From: an uncultured Thalassotalea sp.
Lineage (GTDB): Bacteria > Pseudomonadota > Gammaproteobacteria > Enterobacterales > Alteromonadaceae
Length of the DNA: 64,000 nucleotides
Direction: 5' to 3'
Assembly (NCBI GenBank): GCA_947502355.1
Contig: CANMZP010000019.1
Location: 1-64,000 of the forward strand
Shown here: positions 46,347 to 61,997 of the stretch, piece after piece
Position numbering within the stretch: the first letter of the stretch is position 1
How the letters are laid out: each line of letters starts with the position of its first letter
Translations under genes and position numbers: made by a program
The notes under the pieces: generated by a model
The model's database searches: none
Told to the model about the DNA's origin: nothing
Seen by the model: the letters and a program-made list of their open reading frames with translations, nothing else

Positions 46347-46808
46347 TTAGTGGGAGAGGTAGAAACGTTTGAAGTTGATATTGTTTAAGGTACAGGTCAT
46401 TTTTTGTAGGGGTCTTCCCGCTTCCATAAATACATTGCCTATAGGTTGAAAGTTATGTCGGGCAAAATATTCCACAGCATCTAGGGAGCTGTTTATGAAC
46501 ACTTCATCGACATTGTTTTTCTTGGCAATGTTGATTAGCTCTTCTATGACTTGGCGTCCGATAGGGGATTTACGGCGAGATTTTACAACACAAATTCGTG
46601 AGATCTCGCCATTTGGGGTGATTCGGCCGGCAGCTACCGGCTCTCTGGATTCATCGTCTATCACTAATACGTGATCGGCAACCCGGTCTTGCTTATCAAA
46701 CTCAACGTCATAAGGAATATGCCGTTCAAATACAAACACGCGCTCGCGAACCATTTTTAAGTCACGCTCAGCTTGCTGCCACTTTACCACGTTTAGTCGA
46801 TAAGGCAT
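46347..46808 (-). CDS. GNAT-family N-acetyltransferase
   Basis: 153 residues. Visible: LKMVRERVFVFERHIPYDVE at the N-terminus as in ElaA/GNAT relatives, HVLVIDDESREPVAAGRI, then ISRICVVKSRRKSPIGRQVI with the acetyl-CoA loop (RRKSPIGR) and INSSLDAVEYFARHNF, the final conserved helix-strand. Acceptor unknown. Starts 17 bases after roxA ends, so it is probably cotranscribed with it. A transposase repeat ends against its stop codon. Confidence 0.83.
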   Translation of the reverse strand: MPYRLNVVKWQQAERDLKMVRERVFVFERHIPYDVEFDKQDRVADHVLVIDDESREPVAAGRITPNGEISRICVVKSRRKSPIGRQVIEELINIAKKNNVDEVFINSSLDAVEYFARHNFQPIGNVFMEAGRPLQKMTCTLNNINFKRFYLSH

Positions 46809-46825
46809 CCGTTATACACCCACTC

Positions 46826-47977
46826 TTACTGCTCAAAACACCAAAAACCCATATTTATAACACTAGTTAACAACTGTTTGTTTTTCAAACACAGAAATGA
46901 ACTTTTCAGCATATCATATGTCAAAGTATGCTTGTTCGAGAAAGCCAGCGCCAAATTCTCTGTTTCTTCGACAACGGTAAAACCTTCACCGTTTATGAAT
47001 AACATTTTGTTTTTTGGTGAGTTTATGTAAGTAGCTTTGATGCCAAGTACCGGATATAAAGATTCGCCCGCTTTAAGGACGTCTTCGATAAACTCACTGG
47101 TCATAGGAGTTACCGGAACCATTAAATTCATACTGTGATGTACGGATGTTAGGTGCTTACCAAGAAAATCAGCCATTAGTTTTCGGTCACTAAGACTCTC
47201 TTGTATGGTGTTAATTAATGCATCAATGTCGTGTTCGGCTAAAATCCCATTTTGTTCAGTAACCTGTCTTTGTCGGTCATCAAAACGGTTGGTAAATAAG
47301 TCTTTATCCACTGCGAAATCCGCTAATGCCGAAAGCAACTCTTGTGGGTTAGGTGCCTGAAATCCGATAGAGTAGTTGAGTGAATTTTCAATCGCTACCC
47401 CTTCGTGTGGGTGGTTAGGCGGTATGTAAAGTAAATCGCCAGGTTCGGTTATTTCATCGATAAGTGGGGCAAATGGTGATACTTGTTTTAAGTCTTCATG
47501 TGGCAATACTTGTTGCAAGCTTGAGTCAGGTAAGCCGACTTTCCAATGACGCTTGCCTTCGCCTTGAACGATAAATACATCGTATTGATCTAAATGTGGA
47601 CCAACGCCACCACCCGGGGTTGAAAAGCTGACCATAACATCATCAATTCGCCAATTGGGGATAAAGTGAAATGGCTTAATAAGCTCATCAACACCGGCAA
47701 ACCAATTGTTCACTGCTTGAACTAATAGAGTCCATTCCTTGCTGCCATATTTACTATAATCTTCGAAAGGACCGTGGGCGACATCCCAGTGTTGATTTTT
47801 GTTGCTGACGATACGCGATTCGATAAACTCCTCCATCGCAAGCCCGGCCAACTCATTAGCGTCAATTGGATCGTCAAAATGTTTGAACGCGCCTTTGATC
47901 AGAAGCGGTTGCTTTTGCCAGTATTGTTCTAAAAAAAGCGCCGGGGTTAAATCTTTCCAGTTTATTGAAATGCTCAT
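46826..47977 (-). CDS. roxA: ribosomal protein L16 arginine hydroxylase (JmjC-type 2-oxoglutarate oxygenase)
   Basis: 383 residues, the YcfD/RoxA family. It hydroxylates an Arg of ribosomal protein uL16 using Fe(II), O2 and 2-oxoglutarate. The N-terminus has FLEQYWQKQPLLIKGAF; the iron triad is in PHLDQYDVF (His-x-Asp) and the distal His of PNHPHEGVAI; a winged-helix-like C-terminal domain follows (to 383). Length fits the E. coli enzyme (373). Positioned beside purB-hflD-mnmA as in many gammaproteobacteria. Confidence 0.92.
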   Translation of the reverse strand: MSISINWKDLTPALFLEQYWQKQPLLIKGAFKHFDDPIDANELAGLAMEEFIESRIVSNKNQHWDVAHGPFEDYSKYGSKEWTLLVQAVNNWFAGVDELIKPFHFIPNWRIDDVMVSFSTPGGGVGPHLDQYDVFIVQGEGKRHWKVGLPDSSLQQVLPHEDLKQVSPFAPLIDEITEPGDLLYIPPNHPHEGVAIENSLNYSIGFQAPNPQELLSALADFAVDKDLFTNRFDDRQRQVTEQNGILAEHDIDALINTIQESLSDRKLMADFLGKHLTSVHHSMNLMVPVTPMTSEFIEDVLKAGESLYPVLGIKATYINSPKNKMLFINGEGFTVVEETENLALAFSNKHTLTYDMLKSSFLCLKNKQLLTSVINMGFWCFEQ

Positions 47978-48007
47978 AATCTTTTAAGTGTAATCTATAG
48001 AAATAAT

Positions 48008-48027
48008 AAAGGCGCCGAAGCGCCCTT
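48008..48027 (-). terminator. terminator of purB
   Basis: GGGCGC, UUCG-type tetraloop, GCGCC, then TTTATTATTT on the minus strand; 48 bases after the purB stop. Confidence 0.85.
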
Positions 48028-48074
48028 ATATAAGGTAATGGGTTAATGCTTTGGTTTTTTAATAACCGAAAGAC

Positions 48075-49490
<1,416 letters not shown>

Positions 49491-49500
49491 AAAATGAAAA

Positions 49501-50124
49501 TTAAATTTGTTTTAATAATTGCGACGCATTCGATACGATTTTGCGTCGTTGAAATAGAATATTTCGTCGTTTCCCGCCAACTTGGCGCCATAGTACCGCG
49601 CTACGAACACCGGCAAGTAATAACGCCCGAATTCGATGTTGATTACCCACTTGCTTTAAGATGTTCGGCTCTCCGGCCACTTGGATCTTGGTACCTAGTG
49701 GGCTAATGATGTCGGTGTAAATGCTAGCAAGGTTTGCCACCATGTTATCACTGGTTAATTCAAAATGAGCCAACTGTCGGTTGCATTGTTCTAGACGGTT
49801 ACCTAGCTCGGCCATTACTTTGGGCTTGCTTTTTAACTTACGTTCAAGGTTTAAAAGGCAAACGATGTAACGTGTGAGCTCAGGATCTTTATTAACGGTT
49901 TGATCACCTAGCTGTGTTACCACGGCGGATAAGCCATCTTGCAGATTAGCCAATGCATCGTCGTATACCGCAAGGGTAGAAGTAGGATTTAAATTGATGA
50001 CGCTTTTTAACATCACTTCAAAAAGCGCTTCATCGAGTTGATTTTGTCTGGCAATGCCTTGGACCATTTGGCCAACTTGGCAAATACCAGCAAAAGTCAT
50101 TGTTTGTTCAGTAAGTTTGTTCAT
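49501..50124 (-). CDS. hflD: high frequency lysogenisation protein HflD homologue
   Basis: 207 residues, all-helical; the YcfC/HflD family. In E. coli it is a peripheral inner-membrane protein that binds phage lambda CII; its host role is unclear. Family marks: FAGICQVGQMVQGIARQ, ARQNQLDEALFEVMLKSVI and RALLLAGVRSAVLWRQVGG near the end. Forty bases separate it from mnmA. Gene order mnmA-hflD-purB is as in E. coli. Confidence 0.92.
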   Translation of the reverse strand: MNKLTEQTMTFAGICQVGQMVQGIARQNQLDEALFEVMLKSVINLNPTSTLAVYDDALANLQDGLSAVVTQLGDQTVNKDPELTRYIVCLLNLERKLKSKPKVMAELGNRLEQCNRQLAHFELTSDNMVANLASIYTDIISPLGTKIQVAGEPNILKQVGNQHRIRALLLAGVRSAVLWRQVGGKRRNILFQRRKIVSNASQLLKQI

Positions 50125-50164
50125 TTTTATTATGCTAATTTATTGATACACGCTTAGAGAATGA

Positions 50165-51292
50165 TTATCGGATTAAGGTATCAATGATACCGCCACCCAA
50201 ACAGATTTCATCGCTATAAAACACCACAGATTGACCTGGTGTTACCGAGCTTTGTTGCTCTTTGAACATGATTTGATAGTTTTCTTCATCAAGACGAGTA
50301 ACCGTACAGGCTACATCTTGCTGGCGGTAGCGTGTTTTAACCGTGCAATCGAAGCTGTCGTTTACCGCTACGCCTTTACGATTAACCCAGTGCAATTGAC
50401 TGGCAAGCAAACCTTTTGAAAACAGCCTTGGGTGGTCACTACCTTGGCCAACAATAAGCACATTGCGTTTCATATCTTTTTCGACAACATACCAAGGTGC
50501 TTCACCAGCGTCTTTTAGACCACCAATGTGCAGGCCTTTACGTTGTCCTAATGTGTGGTACATCAAACCTTCATGACGACCCACTTCTTTACCTTCGGCT
50601 GTTTCAATCACACCCGGTTGTGCTGGCAGATAACGACCAAGGAAGTCTTTAAACTTACGTTCACCAATAAAACAAATGCCGGTAGAATCTTTTTTGTCGT
50701 GAGTAATTAAGCCCTCACGTTCGGCGATGGCACGAACTTCTGGCTTCTCGATGTGGCCTACAGGGAAAAGTGTTTGCCCAACTTGTTTATTGCTTAAGGT
50801 GTAAAGGAAATAACTTTGATCTTTGTTATTGTCCAAACCACGTAACATTTCAAATTCACCATCACTATTTTGACGACGTTGTACGTAGTGGCCCGTGGCA
50901 ATATAATCTGCACCTAAATCTTCACAAGCAAACTCTAGGAATGCTTTGAATTTAATTTCTTTGTTACACATGATGTCCGGATTTGGCGTACGACCGGCTT
51001 TGTATTCTTCAAGGAAATATTCAAATACGTTGTCCCAATATTCCGTTGCAAAGTTAATGGTATGCAATTCGATACCTAACTTGTCACACACTTCTTGGGC
51101 ATCACGTAAGTCTTCTGCTGCTGCACAATACTCTTCATCGTCATCTTCTTCCCAGTTTTTCATGAAAAGACCTTCTACCTGGTAACCTTGTTGTTTAAGC
51201 AGGTATGCCGATACAGATGAGTCGACACCGCCAGACATGCCGACGATAACTTTTAAATTCGAATTTGATTCAGGGGTGATTTCAGTACTCAA
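50165..51292 (-). CDS. mnmA: tRNA-specific 2-thiouridylase
   Basis: 375 residues from a TTG at 51292 (AGG five bases upstream); the product then begins like E. coli MnmA. An ATG at 51337 would add 15 residues. Adds sulfur to U34 of tRNA Lys/Glu/Gln with persulfide from the Tus relay. P-loop [18 protein letters not shown], catalytic Cys in [12 protein letters not shown], second Cys in [10 protein letters not shown], plus the C-terminal beta-barrel. Lies between nudJ and hflD. Confidence 0.95.
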   Translation of the reverse strand: MSTEITPESNSNLKVIVGMSGGVDSSVSAYLLKQQGYQVEGLFMKNWEEDDDEEYCAAAEDLRDAQEVCDKLGIELHTINFATEYWDNVFEYFLEEYKAGRTPNPDIMCNKEIKFKAFLEFACEDLGADYIATGHYVQRRQNSDGEFEMLRGLDNNKDQSYFLYTLSNKQVGQTLFPVGHIEKPEVRAIAEREGLITHDKKDSTGICFIGERKFKDFLGRYLPAQPGVIETAEGKEVGRHEGLMYHTLGQRKGLHIGGLKDAGEAPWYVVEKDMKRNVLIVGQGSDHPRLFSKGLLASQLHWVNRKGVAVNDSFDCTVKTRYRQQDVACTVTRLDEENYQIMFKEQQSSVTPGQSVVFYSDEICLGGGIIDTLIR

Positions 51293-51477
51293 GGAGCCTA
51301 TTTTCCTAACAGTTTTAAATGGCGCGAATTCTACCATAGAAATTTGTGACAGGCATTAAAAAATACGTGCACAATTTGTAATCAAATAGACTGAACCGTA
51401 ATAAGGGATAGTCAGTGCTGCTCTGCGATAGAGCGAAATTGAGAGCCGATTTAGTAACGATGTAATGTTATTTTCTT

Positions 51478-51939
51478 TTAAATGTTTTTAATATTGCTAT
51501 GCAAAATAGATAATGGATAGTGTTCACCGTTTAAGTAATCGGTTAAACAATCCAGTACCAAGGGACTGCGAATTTGACTGCCTTTGGCTTCTAATTCTTC
51601 TTTGGTGAGCCAAAGTGCTTGAATTATATCGCTGTCTTTTGGAGCCGTTTGAGCGCATTCTTCTAATTCAACCACAAAACAAAATCGCAAGTAATAGAGG
51701 TTTAATTCGGTTCGATAATGGTAATAAATGCCGCTTAGATAATGTGGCTCTACCGTTAATCCGGTTTCTTCAAACACTTCACGTCGACACGCTTGAACAA
51801 TGTCTTCGTTGGCTTCTACGTGGCCGGCGGGTTGGTTATAGACCACTTTACCATCGTCGATTTCCTCGACAATTAAGAACTTCCCCTGATGATGAATGAT
51901 GGCCGCAACCGTGGTATTGGGTTTAAATTGTTCGCTCAT
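51478..51939 (-). CDS. nudJ: Nudix phosphatase NudJ
   Basis: 153 residues, the YmfB/NudJ family. Nudix box GHVEANEDIVQACRREVFEE-TG; the N-terminal NTTVAAIIHHQGKFLIVEE matches. E. coli NudJ hydrolyses HMP-PP and nucleoside di/triphosphates. CAGGGA lies before the ATG. Gene order rluE-nudJ-mnmA is conserved with E. coli. Confidence 0.9.
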   Translation of the reverse strand: MSEQFKPNTTVAAIIHHQGKFLIVEEIDDGKVVYNQPAGHVEANEDIVQACRREVFEETGLTVEPHYLSGIYYHYRTELNLYYLRFCFVVELEECAQTAPKDSDIIQALWLTKEELEAKGSQIRSPLVLDCLTDYLNGEHYPLSILHSNIKNI

Positions 51940-51999
51940 ATTTATCCCTGAAAAGTTGAGGTTTAGTTAGCTTGTACTTTCAATAGCATGCGTTTGTCA

Positions 52000-52725
52000 T
52001 TACGTAGCGGCTTTCTCGATTAGCCGGTATTGACCTGGCTGCAAGTCACCTAATGTATAATCACCTACAGAATAACGTATCAAACGAAGGGTTGGATTAC
52101 CGATATGGGCGGTCATTCGTCTGACTTGTCGATTTTTGCCTTCACCAATACCGATTTCAAGCCAGGTTGTCGGGATGTTTTTACGTTCACGAATGGGCGG
52201 TACACGTGCCCAAACATCCGGTTCATCTATAATTCTAACGTGAGCTGGCTTAGTTAATCCGTCTTTTAATTCGACCCCTTTACGCAATTGACTAAGTGAC
52301 GCTTCGCTTGGGATCCCCTCAACCTGTACCCAATAAATCTTTCTCTTGTTGTTTTTGGGATTGGCTAATTTATGTTGCAGTTGGCCATCATTGGTTAATA
52401 CCAATAAGCCTTCGGAGTCTTTATCTAAACGGCCTGCCGCATACACTTGCTCAATATCAATAAAATCTTTCAAGGTTTTGCGATTTTGGTCATCGGTAAA
52501 TTGCGTCAACACATCAAACGGCTTATTAAATAACACCACTTTTATAGGCTCATCTGGTTTACGTTTTGGCTCGCTGAAACTTTTTGTCACTCGTCTTTTA
52601 TTTGAGAACGAAGGCGTATTCTTTCTACCTTGGTTTTTACTGGGGCTCTGACCGTGTGCTTTCGAGTGTGATTTATTTGCTGATGATCGCTTAGCTGATG
52701 GTCGTTTAGAATTGGGATTTGCCAA
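52000..52725 (-). CDS. rluE: 23S rRNA pseudouridine synthase E
   Basis: 241 residues from a TTG at 52725 with AAGGA seven bases upstream. A basic, Ser/Lys/Asn-rich tail (1-55) precedes the RsuA-type catalytic domain. Signatures: [33 protein letters not shown] with the catalytic Asp of GRLD, and [16 protein letters not shown]. It modifies U2457 of 23S rRNA in E. coli. Divergent from icd, as in E. coli. Confidence 0.93.
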   Translation of the reverse strand: MANPNSKRPSAKRSSANKSHSKAHGQSPSKNQGRKNTPSFSNKRRVTKSFSEPKRKPDEPIKVVLFNKPFDVLTQFTDDQNRKTLKDFIDIEQVYAAGRLDKDSEGLLVLTNDGQLQHKLANPKNNKRKIYWVQVEGIPSEASLSQLRKGVELKDGLTKPAHVRIIDEPDVWARVPPIRERKNIPTTWLEIGIGEGKNRQVRRMTAHIGNPTLRLIRYSVGDYTLGDLQPGQYRLIEKAAT

Positions 52726-52934
52726 CGAATATTCCTTACCAAATTGAATATTTAGAATATTAATAATGAGTATAAGCTAACGCTGTTAACAGATAGTTAC
52801 ACAGTGCTATGTTAATCGATTAAGGACTGATATACTACCGCCGTTTCATACATTTAATGGCTTTTTAAAAGCAACTGCAATCTATAATGCAGAGATAAAA
52901 TAAAGGCTGACAAAGCACATTTTCTTATATTTAA

Positions 52935-55235
<2,301 letters not shown>

Positions 55236-55272
55236 TTAAATTTATAAAACGCATTAACCCCTAATCTAAAAG

Positions 55273-55306
55273 CACCAAATGGCCTGAGCTGTTTGGTGTT
55301 TTTTTT
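55273..55306 (+). terminator. terminator of icd
   Basis: CACCAAATGGC pairs with GCTGTTTGGTG (with wobbles) around a CTGA loop, then T8. Confidence 0.88.
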
Positions 55307-55464
55307 GGGGCTAATATATTTTTACCTCAAGGTTTAAAAAAAAGCGTAGAGGTGGGGAAATCAATTCAAACGCTTCATAAATAAATTTTTATTAGGTTTT
55401 AAATATTGCGTTGGGAATTTAATGATAAAAAGGCGGTCCTACTAAAAGAAGGGAAAGTTTGGGC

Positions 55465-55497
55465 ATAAAAAAAGGCGACATTATCACCTTTTTTTAT
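55465..55497 (-). terminator. terminator of cspD
   Basis: AAAAAAAGG / CCTTTTTTT flanks on both strands; 18 bases after the cspD stop. Confidence 0.7.
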
Positions 55498-55514
55498 GAA
55501 TACTTCAGATTTGT

Positions 55515-55727
55515 TTAATCCACGTCTACTGGTTTTATGCTTGCGGCATGGTGACCTTTTGGTCCTTGGTTGAGTTCATAATCGACACTTTGACCCGCTT
55601 TTAGGGTTCGGTATCCGTCCATTTGAATTGTTGAATAGTGTGCAAATATGTCATCACCGCCAGCTTCAGGTCGAATAAACCCAAAACCTTTAGCATTGTT
55701 AAACCATTTCACAGTACCGTTTGCCAT
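55515..55727 (-). CDS. cspD: cold-shock-like protein CspD
   Basis: 70 residues, one cold-shock domain. RNP1 KGFGFI and RNP2-type DIFAHYS are present; N-terminus MANGTVKWFN. CspD in E. coli binds single-stranded DNA and inhibits replication in stationary phase. It is divergent from clpS, exactly as in E. coli, which favours CspD over other Csp paralogues. GAAGGAAG lies before the ATG. Confidence 0.9.
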   Translation of the reverse strand: MANGTVKWFNNAKGFGFIRPEAGGDDIFAHYSTIQMDGYRTLKAGQSVDYELNQGPKGHHAASIKPVDVD

Positions 55728-55989
55728 ACTTCTACTTCCTTCTTTGTAAGTCGGTATTAACCAATTTAGCGTTATTGTTATTAAATAATTGGTTTTTTAT
55801 TTTTAATAAATAAAAATTCTGTCCGAGTTGAAAATTTGATAAAATAAACAACTCGTATGTGACTAATTATTAGTCACTTTTTAAAATTTAGATAAATTGG
55901 GAAAATAGTCAAGAGATATAACTCTTTTTTTTACATTTTTTTTACGAAAAAAGGTTTTGTAGAGTTAAAGTTAGGACTATTATTTTAAA

Positions 55990-56310
55990 ATGGCTAATGT
56001 AAAAGATTCATTGGACAGCGATATTCTCTTAGAAGAGGATATAAAAAGTAAATTTCGCCGTCCATCGATGTTCAAGGTAGTATTAATGAATGATGATTAT
56101 ACGCCTATGGACTTTGTAATAGAGGTTTTATCAAAATTTTTTAACATGGATAGTGATAAAGCCACCGAAGTTATGCTAACAATACATTATAAAGGGAAAG
56201 CCGTTTGTGGTGTGTATAGCAGTGAGATAGCTGAAACTAAAGTTGATCAAGTTTGTCGGTTTGCTCGTAATAATGAACATCCGCTAATGTGTACCATGGA
56301 ACCTGCATAA
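55990..56310 (+). CDS. clpS: ATP-dependent Clp protease adaptor ClpS
   Basis: 106 residues. Binds N-degron substrates (N-terminal Leu, Phe, Tyr, Trp) and delivers them to ClpAP. Signature FKVVLMNDDYTPMDFVIEVL with the substrate pocket Asn-Asp-Asp, and VMLTIHYKGKAVCGVYSSEIAE with the conserved His. 73 bases upstream of clpA. Regulatory region upstream is unusually T-rich (runs of T8-9). Confidence 0.95.
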   Translation: MANVKDSLDSDILLEEDIKSKFRRPSMFKVVLMNDDYTPMDFVIEVLSKFFNMDSDKATEVMLTIHYKGKAVCGVYSSEIAETKVDQVCRFARNNEHPLMCTMEPA

Positions 56311-56383
56311 ATGCAGTGAGCCAATTTGTGATCTAGAGTAATTCGTAAAGCAACTTGCAGTAACGTTTTTCAGGAGAGTGCCT

Positions 56384-58651
56384 ATGTTGAATAAAGATTT
56401 GGAAATTTCGTTAAATTTAGCTTTCCGTCAGGCTAAAGATTCTCGTCACGAGTTTATGACGGTAGAGCACTTGCTGCTTGCACTATTGGAGAACCCGGAA
56501 GCGGTTGAGGCCATGAATGCCTGTGGTGCAGAGCTTGGTAAGCTTAAAACCGAAATTCTGAACTTTATTAACGAAACAACCCCCATCATTCCAGAAGGGG
56601 ACGATGACCGGGAAACGCAACCAACTCTTGGTTTTCAGCGTGTTCTGCAACGCGCGGTATTTCATGTTCAGTCTTCTGGTAAAACCGAAGTCAATGGTGC
56701 CAATGTGTTGGTGGCCATTTTTAGTGAGCAAGAATCGCAAGCCGCGTATTTATTGAAAAAGTCTGATATTACCCGTTTAGACATTGTTAACTTTATTTCA
56801 CATGGTATTTCAAAAGCATCCAGTGTCGATTCTTCAGGTGCAGAATCCATCGAACCTGAACAAGTTAACGAAGAGCAAGCTAAGACAAACCTAGACACTT
56901 ACGCAGACAATTTAAACCATGCTGCCATTAATGGAGACATAGACCCCATTATTGGCCGCAGCAAAGAATTAGAGCGTACGGTACAGGTATTGAGTCGTCG
57001 TCGTAAAAATAATCCATTGCTTGTAGGTGAAGCTGGGGTCGGTAAAACCGCGATCGCTGAAGGCTTAGCAAAACTCATTGTTGAAGGTCAGGCACCTGAA
57101 GTCTTAAGCGATGCCACCATCTACTCGTTAGATATGGGCGCATTACTTGCGGGTACCAAATATCGGGGTGATTTTGAAAAGCGTTTCAAGTCGTTACTTA
57201 AAGATTTAGAAAAAGACCAACATGCCATACTCTTTATCGATGAAATCCATACCATTATAGGTGCGGGTGCTGCCTCGGGCGGCATGATGGATGCGTCTAA
57301 TCTAATTAAACCGTTGCTGTCGTCTGGTAAAATGCGTTGCATGGGCTCAACAACGTTTCAGGAATTTAAAACCATTTTTGAAAAAGATCGTGCCTTGGCC
57401 AGACGTTTTCAAAAAATTGATATTCATGAGCCTTCCATTGATGAAACAACCAAAATTTTGCAAGGCTTAAAAGACCGCTATGAAGATCACCATGGTGTAA
57501 AATATACCAACAAAGCGTTACAAGCCGCTGCAGAATTATCGGCTAAATACATTAATGATCGATTTTTACCGGATAAGGCCATTGATGTCATCGATGAAGC
57601 CGGCGCTAAGCAACAACTTGTTGCGGCCACTAAACGTAAAAAAGTGATTAACATCGGTGATATTGAAGGCATTGTTGCCAATATTGCGCGAATTCCTGAA
57701 AAATCTGTTTCCTCAACTGAGAAAGACAGCCTGATGAATATTGACCGTAATTTAAAAATGGTGGTCTTTGGTCAAGATAACGCCATTGATAGTTTAACGT
57801 CTGTTGTTCGTCTTTCGCGCTCGGGCTTAGGTCAAGAAGAAAAACCGGTGGGTTCGTTCTTATTCTCGGGTCCAACGGGTGTTGGTAAAACCGAAGTGAC
57901 CAAGCAATTGGCCAAACAATTAGGGGTTGAGCTGCTGCGTTTTGATATGTCTGAGTACATGGAAAAACATGCGGTGAGTCGTCTTATTGGTGCGCCTCCT
58001 GGTTATGTTGGTTATGAGCAGGGCGGATTATTAACCGATGCGGTCATAAAACATCCTCATTCGGTGGTACTGCTTGATGAGATAGAAAAAGCGCATGCCG
58101 ACATTTATAACATTTTGCTGCAAGTAATGGATCACGGTACGCTAACCGATAACAACGGTCGTAAAGCGGATTTCCGTAATGTTATCCTTGTACTTACCAC
58201 TAACGCTGGCGTTAGAGAGACCACCCGTAAGTCGATTGGTTTCCAACAGCAAGATCACTCTCATGATGCGATGTCAGAAATCAACCGTACGTTCTCACCA
58301 GAGTTTAGAAACCGTTTAGACTCGATTGTTTGGTTTAATCATCTTGAAATGGAGGTGATTGAGCAGGTAGTTGATAAGTTCATCGTTGAGCTGCAAGCAC
58401 AATTAGACTTAAAAGGCGTTTCATTAGAGCTAAGCAAGAAAGCTCGTCTATGGCTTGCAAAACATGGTTACGATAAAGCCATGGGCGCACGCCCAATGGC
58501 GCGTGTTATTCAAGAGCAGCTTAAGAAGCCACTAGCCAATGAATTGCTATTTGGTGCGTTAATGCAAGGTGGTACCGCTAAGGTTGATGTAAATTCGAAG
58601 AAAGATGAATTAAAAATCACTTTTGAAGAGAAAACGGAACTGGTGTCATAA
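56384..58651 (+). CDS. clpA: ATP-dependent Clp protease ATP-binding subunit ClpA
   Basis: 755 residues from the ATG at 56384 (AGGAG seven bases upstream; a GTG two codons earlier lies too close to it); E. coli ClpA has 758. Order: N-domain with the Clp-N repeat ([20 protein letters not shown]), first AAA+ module (Walker [14 protein letters not shown]), second module (Walker [16 protein letters not shown]), ClpP-binding IGF-type loop expected near 615. Unfolds and threads substrates into ClpP. Confidence 0.96.
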   Translation: MLNKDLEISLNLAFRQAKDSRHEFMTVEHLLLALLENPEAVEAMNACGAELGKLKTEILNFINETTPIIPEGDDDRETQPTLGFQRVLQRAVFHVQSSGKTEVNGANVLVAIFSEQESQAAYLLKKSDITRLDIVNFISHGISKASSVDSSGAESIEPEQVNEEQAKTNLDTYADNLNHAAINGDIDPIIGRSKELERTVQVLSRRRKNNPLLVGEAGVGKTAIAEGLAKLIVEGQAPEVLSDATIYSLDMGALLAGTKYRGDFEKRFKSLLKDLEKDQHAILFIDEIHTIIGAGAASGGMMDASNLIKPLLSSGKMRCMGSTTFQEFKTIFEKDRALARRFQKIDIHEPSIDETTKILQGLKDRYEDHHGVKYTNKALQAAAELSAKYINDRFLPDKAIDVIDEAGAKQQLVAATKRKKVINIGDIEGIVANIARIPEKSVSSTEKDSLMNIDRNLKMVVFGQDNAIDSLTSVVRLSRSGLGQEEKPVGSFLFSGPTGVGKTEVTKQLAKQLGVELLRFDMSEYMEKHAVSRLIGAPPGYVGYEQGGLLTDAVIKHPHSVVLLDEIEKAHADIYNILLQVMDHGTLTDNNGRKADFRNVILVLTTNAGVRETTRKSIGFQQQDHSHDAMSEINRTFSPEFRNRLDSIVWFNHLEMEVIEQVVDKFIVELQAQLDLKGVSLELSKKARLWLAKHGYDKAMGARPMARVIQEQLKKPLANELLFGALMQGGTAKVDVNSKKDELKITFEEKTELVS

Positions 58652-58781
58652 GTTTATTGCTTAATACGGTGGTTTTTTACTTTAGTTAGAAGGCCACTTA
58701 TTTTAGAAAGTAACTTATCAGCCAATTCACTTTATGCGTTTTATCTAGGTTTTATCAACGTTTAAAAAAACACCCAAATAC

Positions 58782-58809
58782 AAAAAACCTCGCAATTGCG
58801 AGGTTTTTT
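58782..58809. terminator. bidirectional terminator between clpA and infA
   Basis: AAAAAACCTCGCAA and TTGCGAGGTTTTTT form a perfect palindrome between convergent genes. Confidence 0.93.
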
Positions 58810-58863
58810 AATTTCCTGATAGATAATCAGCATACTGTGCCAATCATCAAAATCTCGTAATGA

Positions 58864-59163
<300 letters not shown>

Positions 59164-59376
59164 TTATACCCCAACGGGGTTAATTTCGCTTTTTTATTTC
59201 ATTTAAGCCTACAAAATAACGGCCATCCGATGGTGCCTAAATAAAAGGTGGCAAAGTTAAAAGCAGATTGGTAGGTAATTTAATATCAAATACAATGGGT
59301 TATATAAAATAAAGAAAAGATGGTTAACAGCTGGTCGCTTTGTGTTCGTTTGCGTTGTGGGTTATAAATTTAGTGC

Positions 59377-60093
59377 CTATTTCTTGATTTGCTTGATCTC
59401 TTGCCATTGATTATTACGTAATCGCTGATGGGGCAGATATTGCTGTTTGTAATTCATTTTAGCGCAATCATCTATTTGATAGCCCAAGTACAAATACTGT
59501 AAACCGAGTTTCTGGGTGATGTCGATTTGGCTTAATATACAAAACTTGCCTAAGGAATACTTCTGGTATTTGGGGTCGTAAAACGTATAAAGTGCGGATA
59601 GGGCATTTTTTAATTTATCGCATACCGCCACCGCAATCAGCTTTTGTCCATCGTATATTTCAATAAACAGCTGTGCTACCTGATTACTAAAGATAAAGCC
59701 TTCATATTGCTCTTTGTTAGCCGGATACATCGACCCTTCTTTATGAACGGTGTTGATATATCGTTCATAGAGTGGGTAATAACTAGGCTTTGGCTTTTTG
59801 GTTAACACGATGGAAAACCACTTATTGTTTTTTTGAATGCGCTTTTGGCTTTTAGATGGACTGAATTTCTTGACTTCAAGGCGTATCGATTCACAAGCCT
59901 GGCAAAATTCACAGTGTGGACGATACACTTGCTCGCCGCTGCGCCTAAAGCCCACCGTTAATAAACTATTGTAAGCCTGTGATGTCAGCTCTTCAGGGTT
60001 CATCAATACAATTAATCGTTCCTGTTGTTTTGGAAGATAGTTGCATTGAAATGCTTTGGTTTGCCCAAATTTAAAGTTATTGTTTATTGTCAT
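59377..60093 (-). CDS. bpt: aspartate/glutamate leucyltransferase
   Basis: 238 residues. The ATE-family fold: N-terminal Cys-rich signature VYRPHCEFCQACESIRLEV, then LYERYINTVHKEGSMYP and YLYLGYQIDDCAKMNYKQ. Bpt attaches Leu to N-terminal Asp or Glu, making a primary N-degron for ClpS. Its start overlaps the aat stop by 17 bases (coupled). Confidence 0.92.
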   Translation of the reverse strand: MTINNNFKFGQTKAFQCNYLPKQQERLIVLMNPEELTSQAYNSLLTVGFRRSGEQVYRPHCEFCQACESIRLEVKKFSPSKSQKRIQKNNKWFSIVLTKKPKPSYYPLYERYINTVHKEGSMYPANKEQYEGFIFSNQVAQLFIEIYDGQKLIAVAVCDKLKNALSALYTFYDPKYQKYSLGKFCILSQIDITQKLGLQYLYLGYQIDDCAKMNYKQQYLPHQRLRNNQWQEIKQIKK

Positions 60094-60799
60094 AATCTAT
60101 ACGCTGTGGTTGCCAACAGCTCGGCGCCATAGGTCTGTTTAACTCGACTTCTTTTAATTGTATGAATATTTTACGTTCAATTTCAATAGCCCCCATGGAT
60201 TGTAAAAAGGGATTTTGAATTTGACAGTCAATAAAACGAACCCCAAACGACTTTAAATGTTGGCCTAAAGCGATTAATGCAATTTTAGAAGCGTTGGTTT
60301 TTAAATAAAACATCGACTCGCCGCTAAACAAGCCATTTATAGCAACCCCATATAAGCCGCCGACCAGATCATCGCCTTCCCAAACCTCTACCGAATGGGC
60401 ATAGCCTTTGCGATGCAAGATTTGGTAGGCGTCGACCATCTCATCGAGGATCCAGGTATCATCGTCACGAAACGGCGCATCAGCACAGATGTTGATGATT
60501 CGGTCAAAGGCGTGATTAATGGTAACTTGATAAGGTTGTTTACGGATAAATTTTTTGAGGGTTTTATTGATGTGAATATCATCAAGACTCAAGATGGCTC
60601 TTGGATTGGGCGACCACCAAAGCAGCGGGTCTTGTTCATTAAACCATGGGAAGACCCCATGTTTATAGGCATTAACCAGTCGTTGCCAGCTTAAATCACC
60701 ACCAACGGCTAATAAGCCATTAGGCTCTGTTAAGGCGTTATGTAAATCAGGAAAAGCCAAGTCGTGTGGCGATAAAGCGGTTAAGACTTGGCTCATCAT
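60077..60799 (-). CDS. aat: leucyl/phenylalanyl-tRNA-protein transferase
   Basis: 240 residues. Transfers Leu or Phe from tRNA to N-terminal Lys/Arg of proteins. Signatures: FPDLHNALTEPNGLLAVGGD, YKHGVFPWFNEQDPLLWWSP, GGLYGVAINGLFSGESMFY and FIDCQIQNPFLQSMGA. Cotranscribed with trxB (11-base gap upstream) and bpt. Confidence 0.95.
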   Translation of the reverse strand: MMSQVLTALSPHDLAFPDLHNALTEPNGLLAVGGDLSWQRLVNAYKHGVFPWFNEQDPLLWWSPNPRAILSLDDIHINKTLKKFIRKQPYQVTINHAFDRIINICADAPFRDDDTWILDEMVDAYQILHRKGYAHSVEVWEGDDLVGGLYGVAINGLFSGESMFYLKTNASKIALIALGQHLKSFGVRFIDCQIQNPFLQSMGAIEIERKIFIQLKEVELNRPMAPSCWQPQRIDYDNKQ

Positions 60800-60810
60800 A
60801 TATTACCTGA

Positions 60811-61839
<1,029 letters not shown>

Positions 61840-61997
61840 TTATTATAATTACTTGATTGGGATTCTATGCAAATAAAACAAGGGAAACAATAAAAAATAA
61901 CCGTTTATTTTAATAATTTGTAATTAACGTCGTATTCTTAAATATCGTAATGATATGATGCCTAAATTAACACCTAATAAAAGCGCTAGGGTAGTGT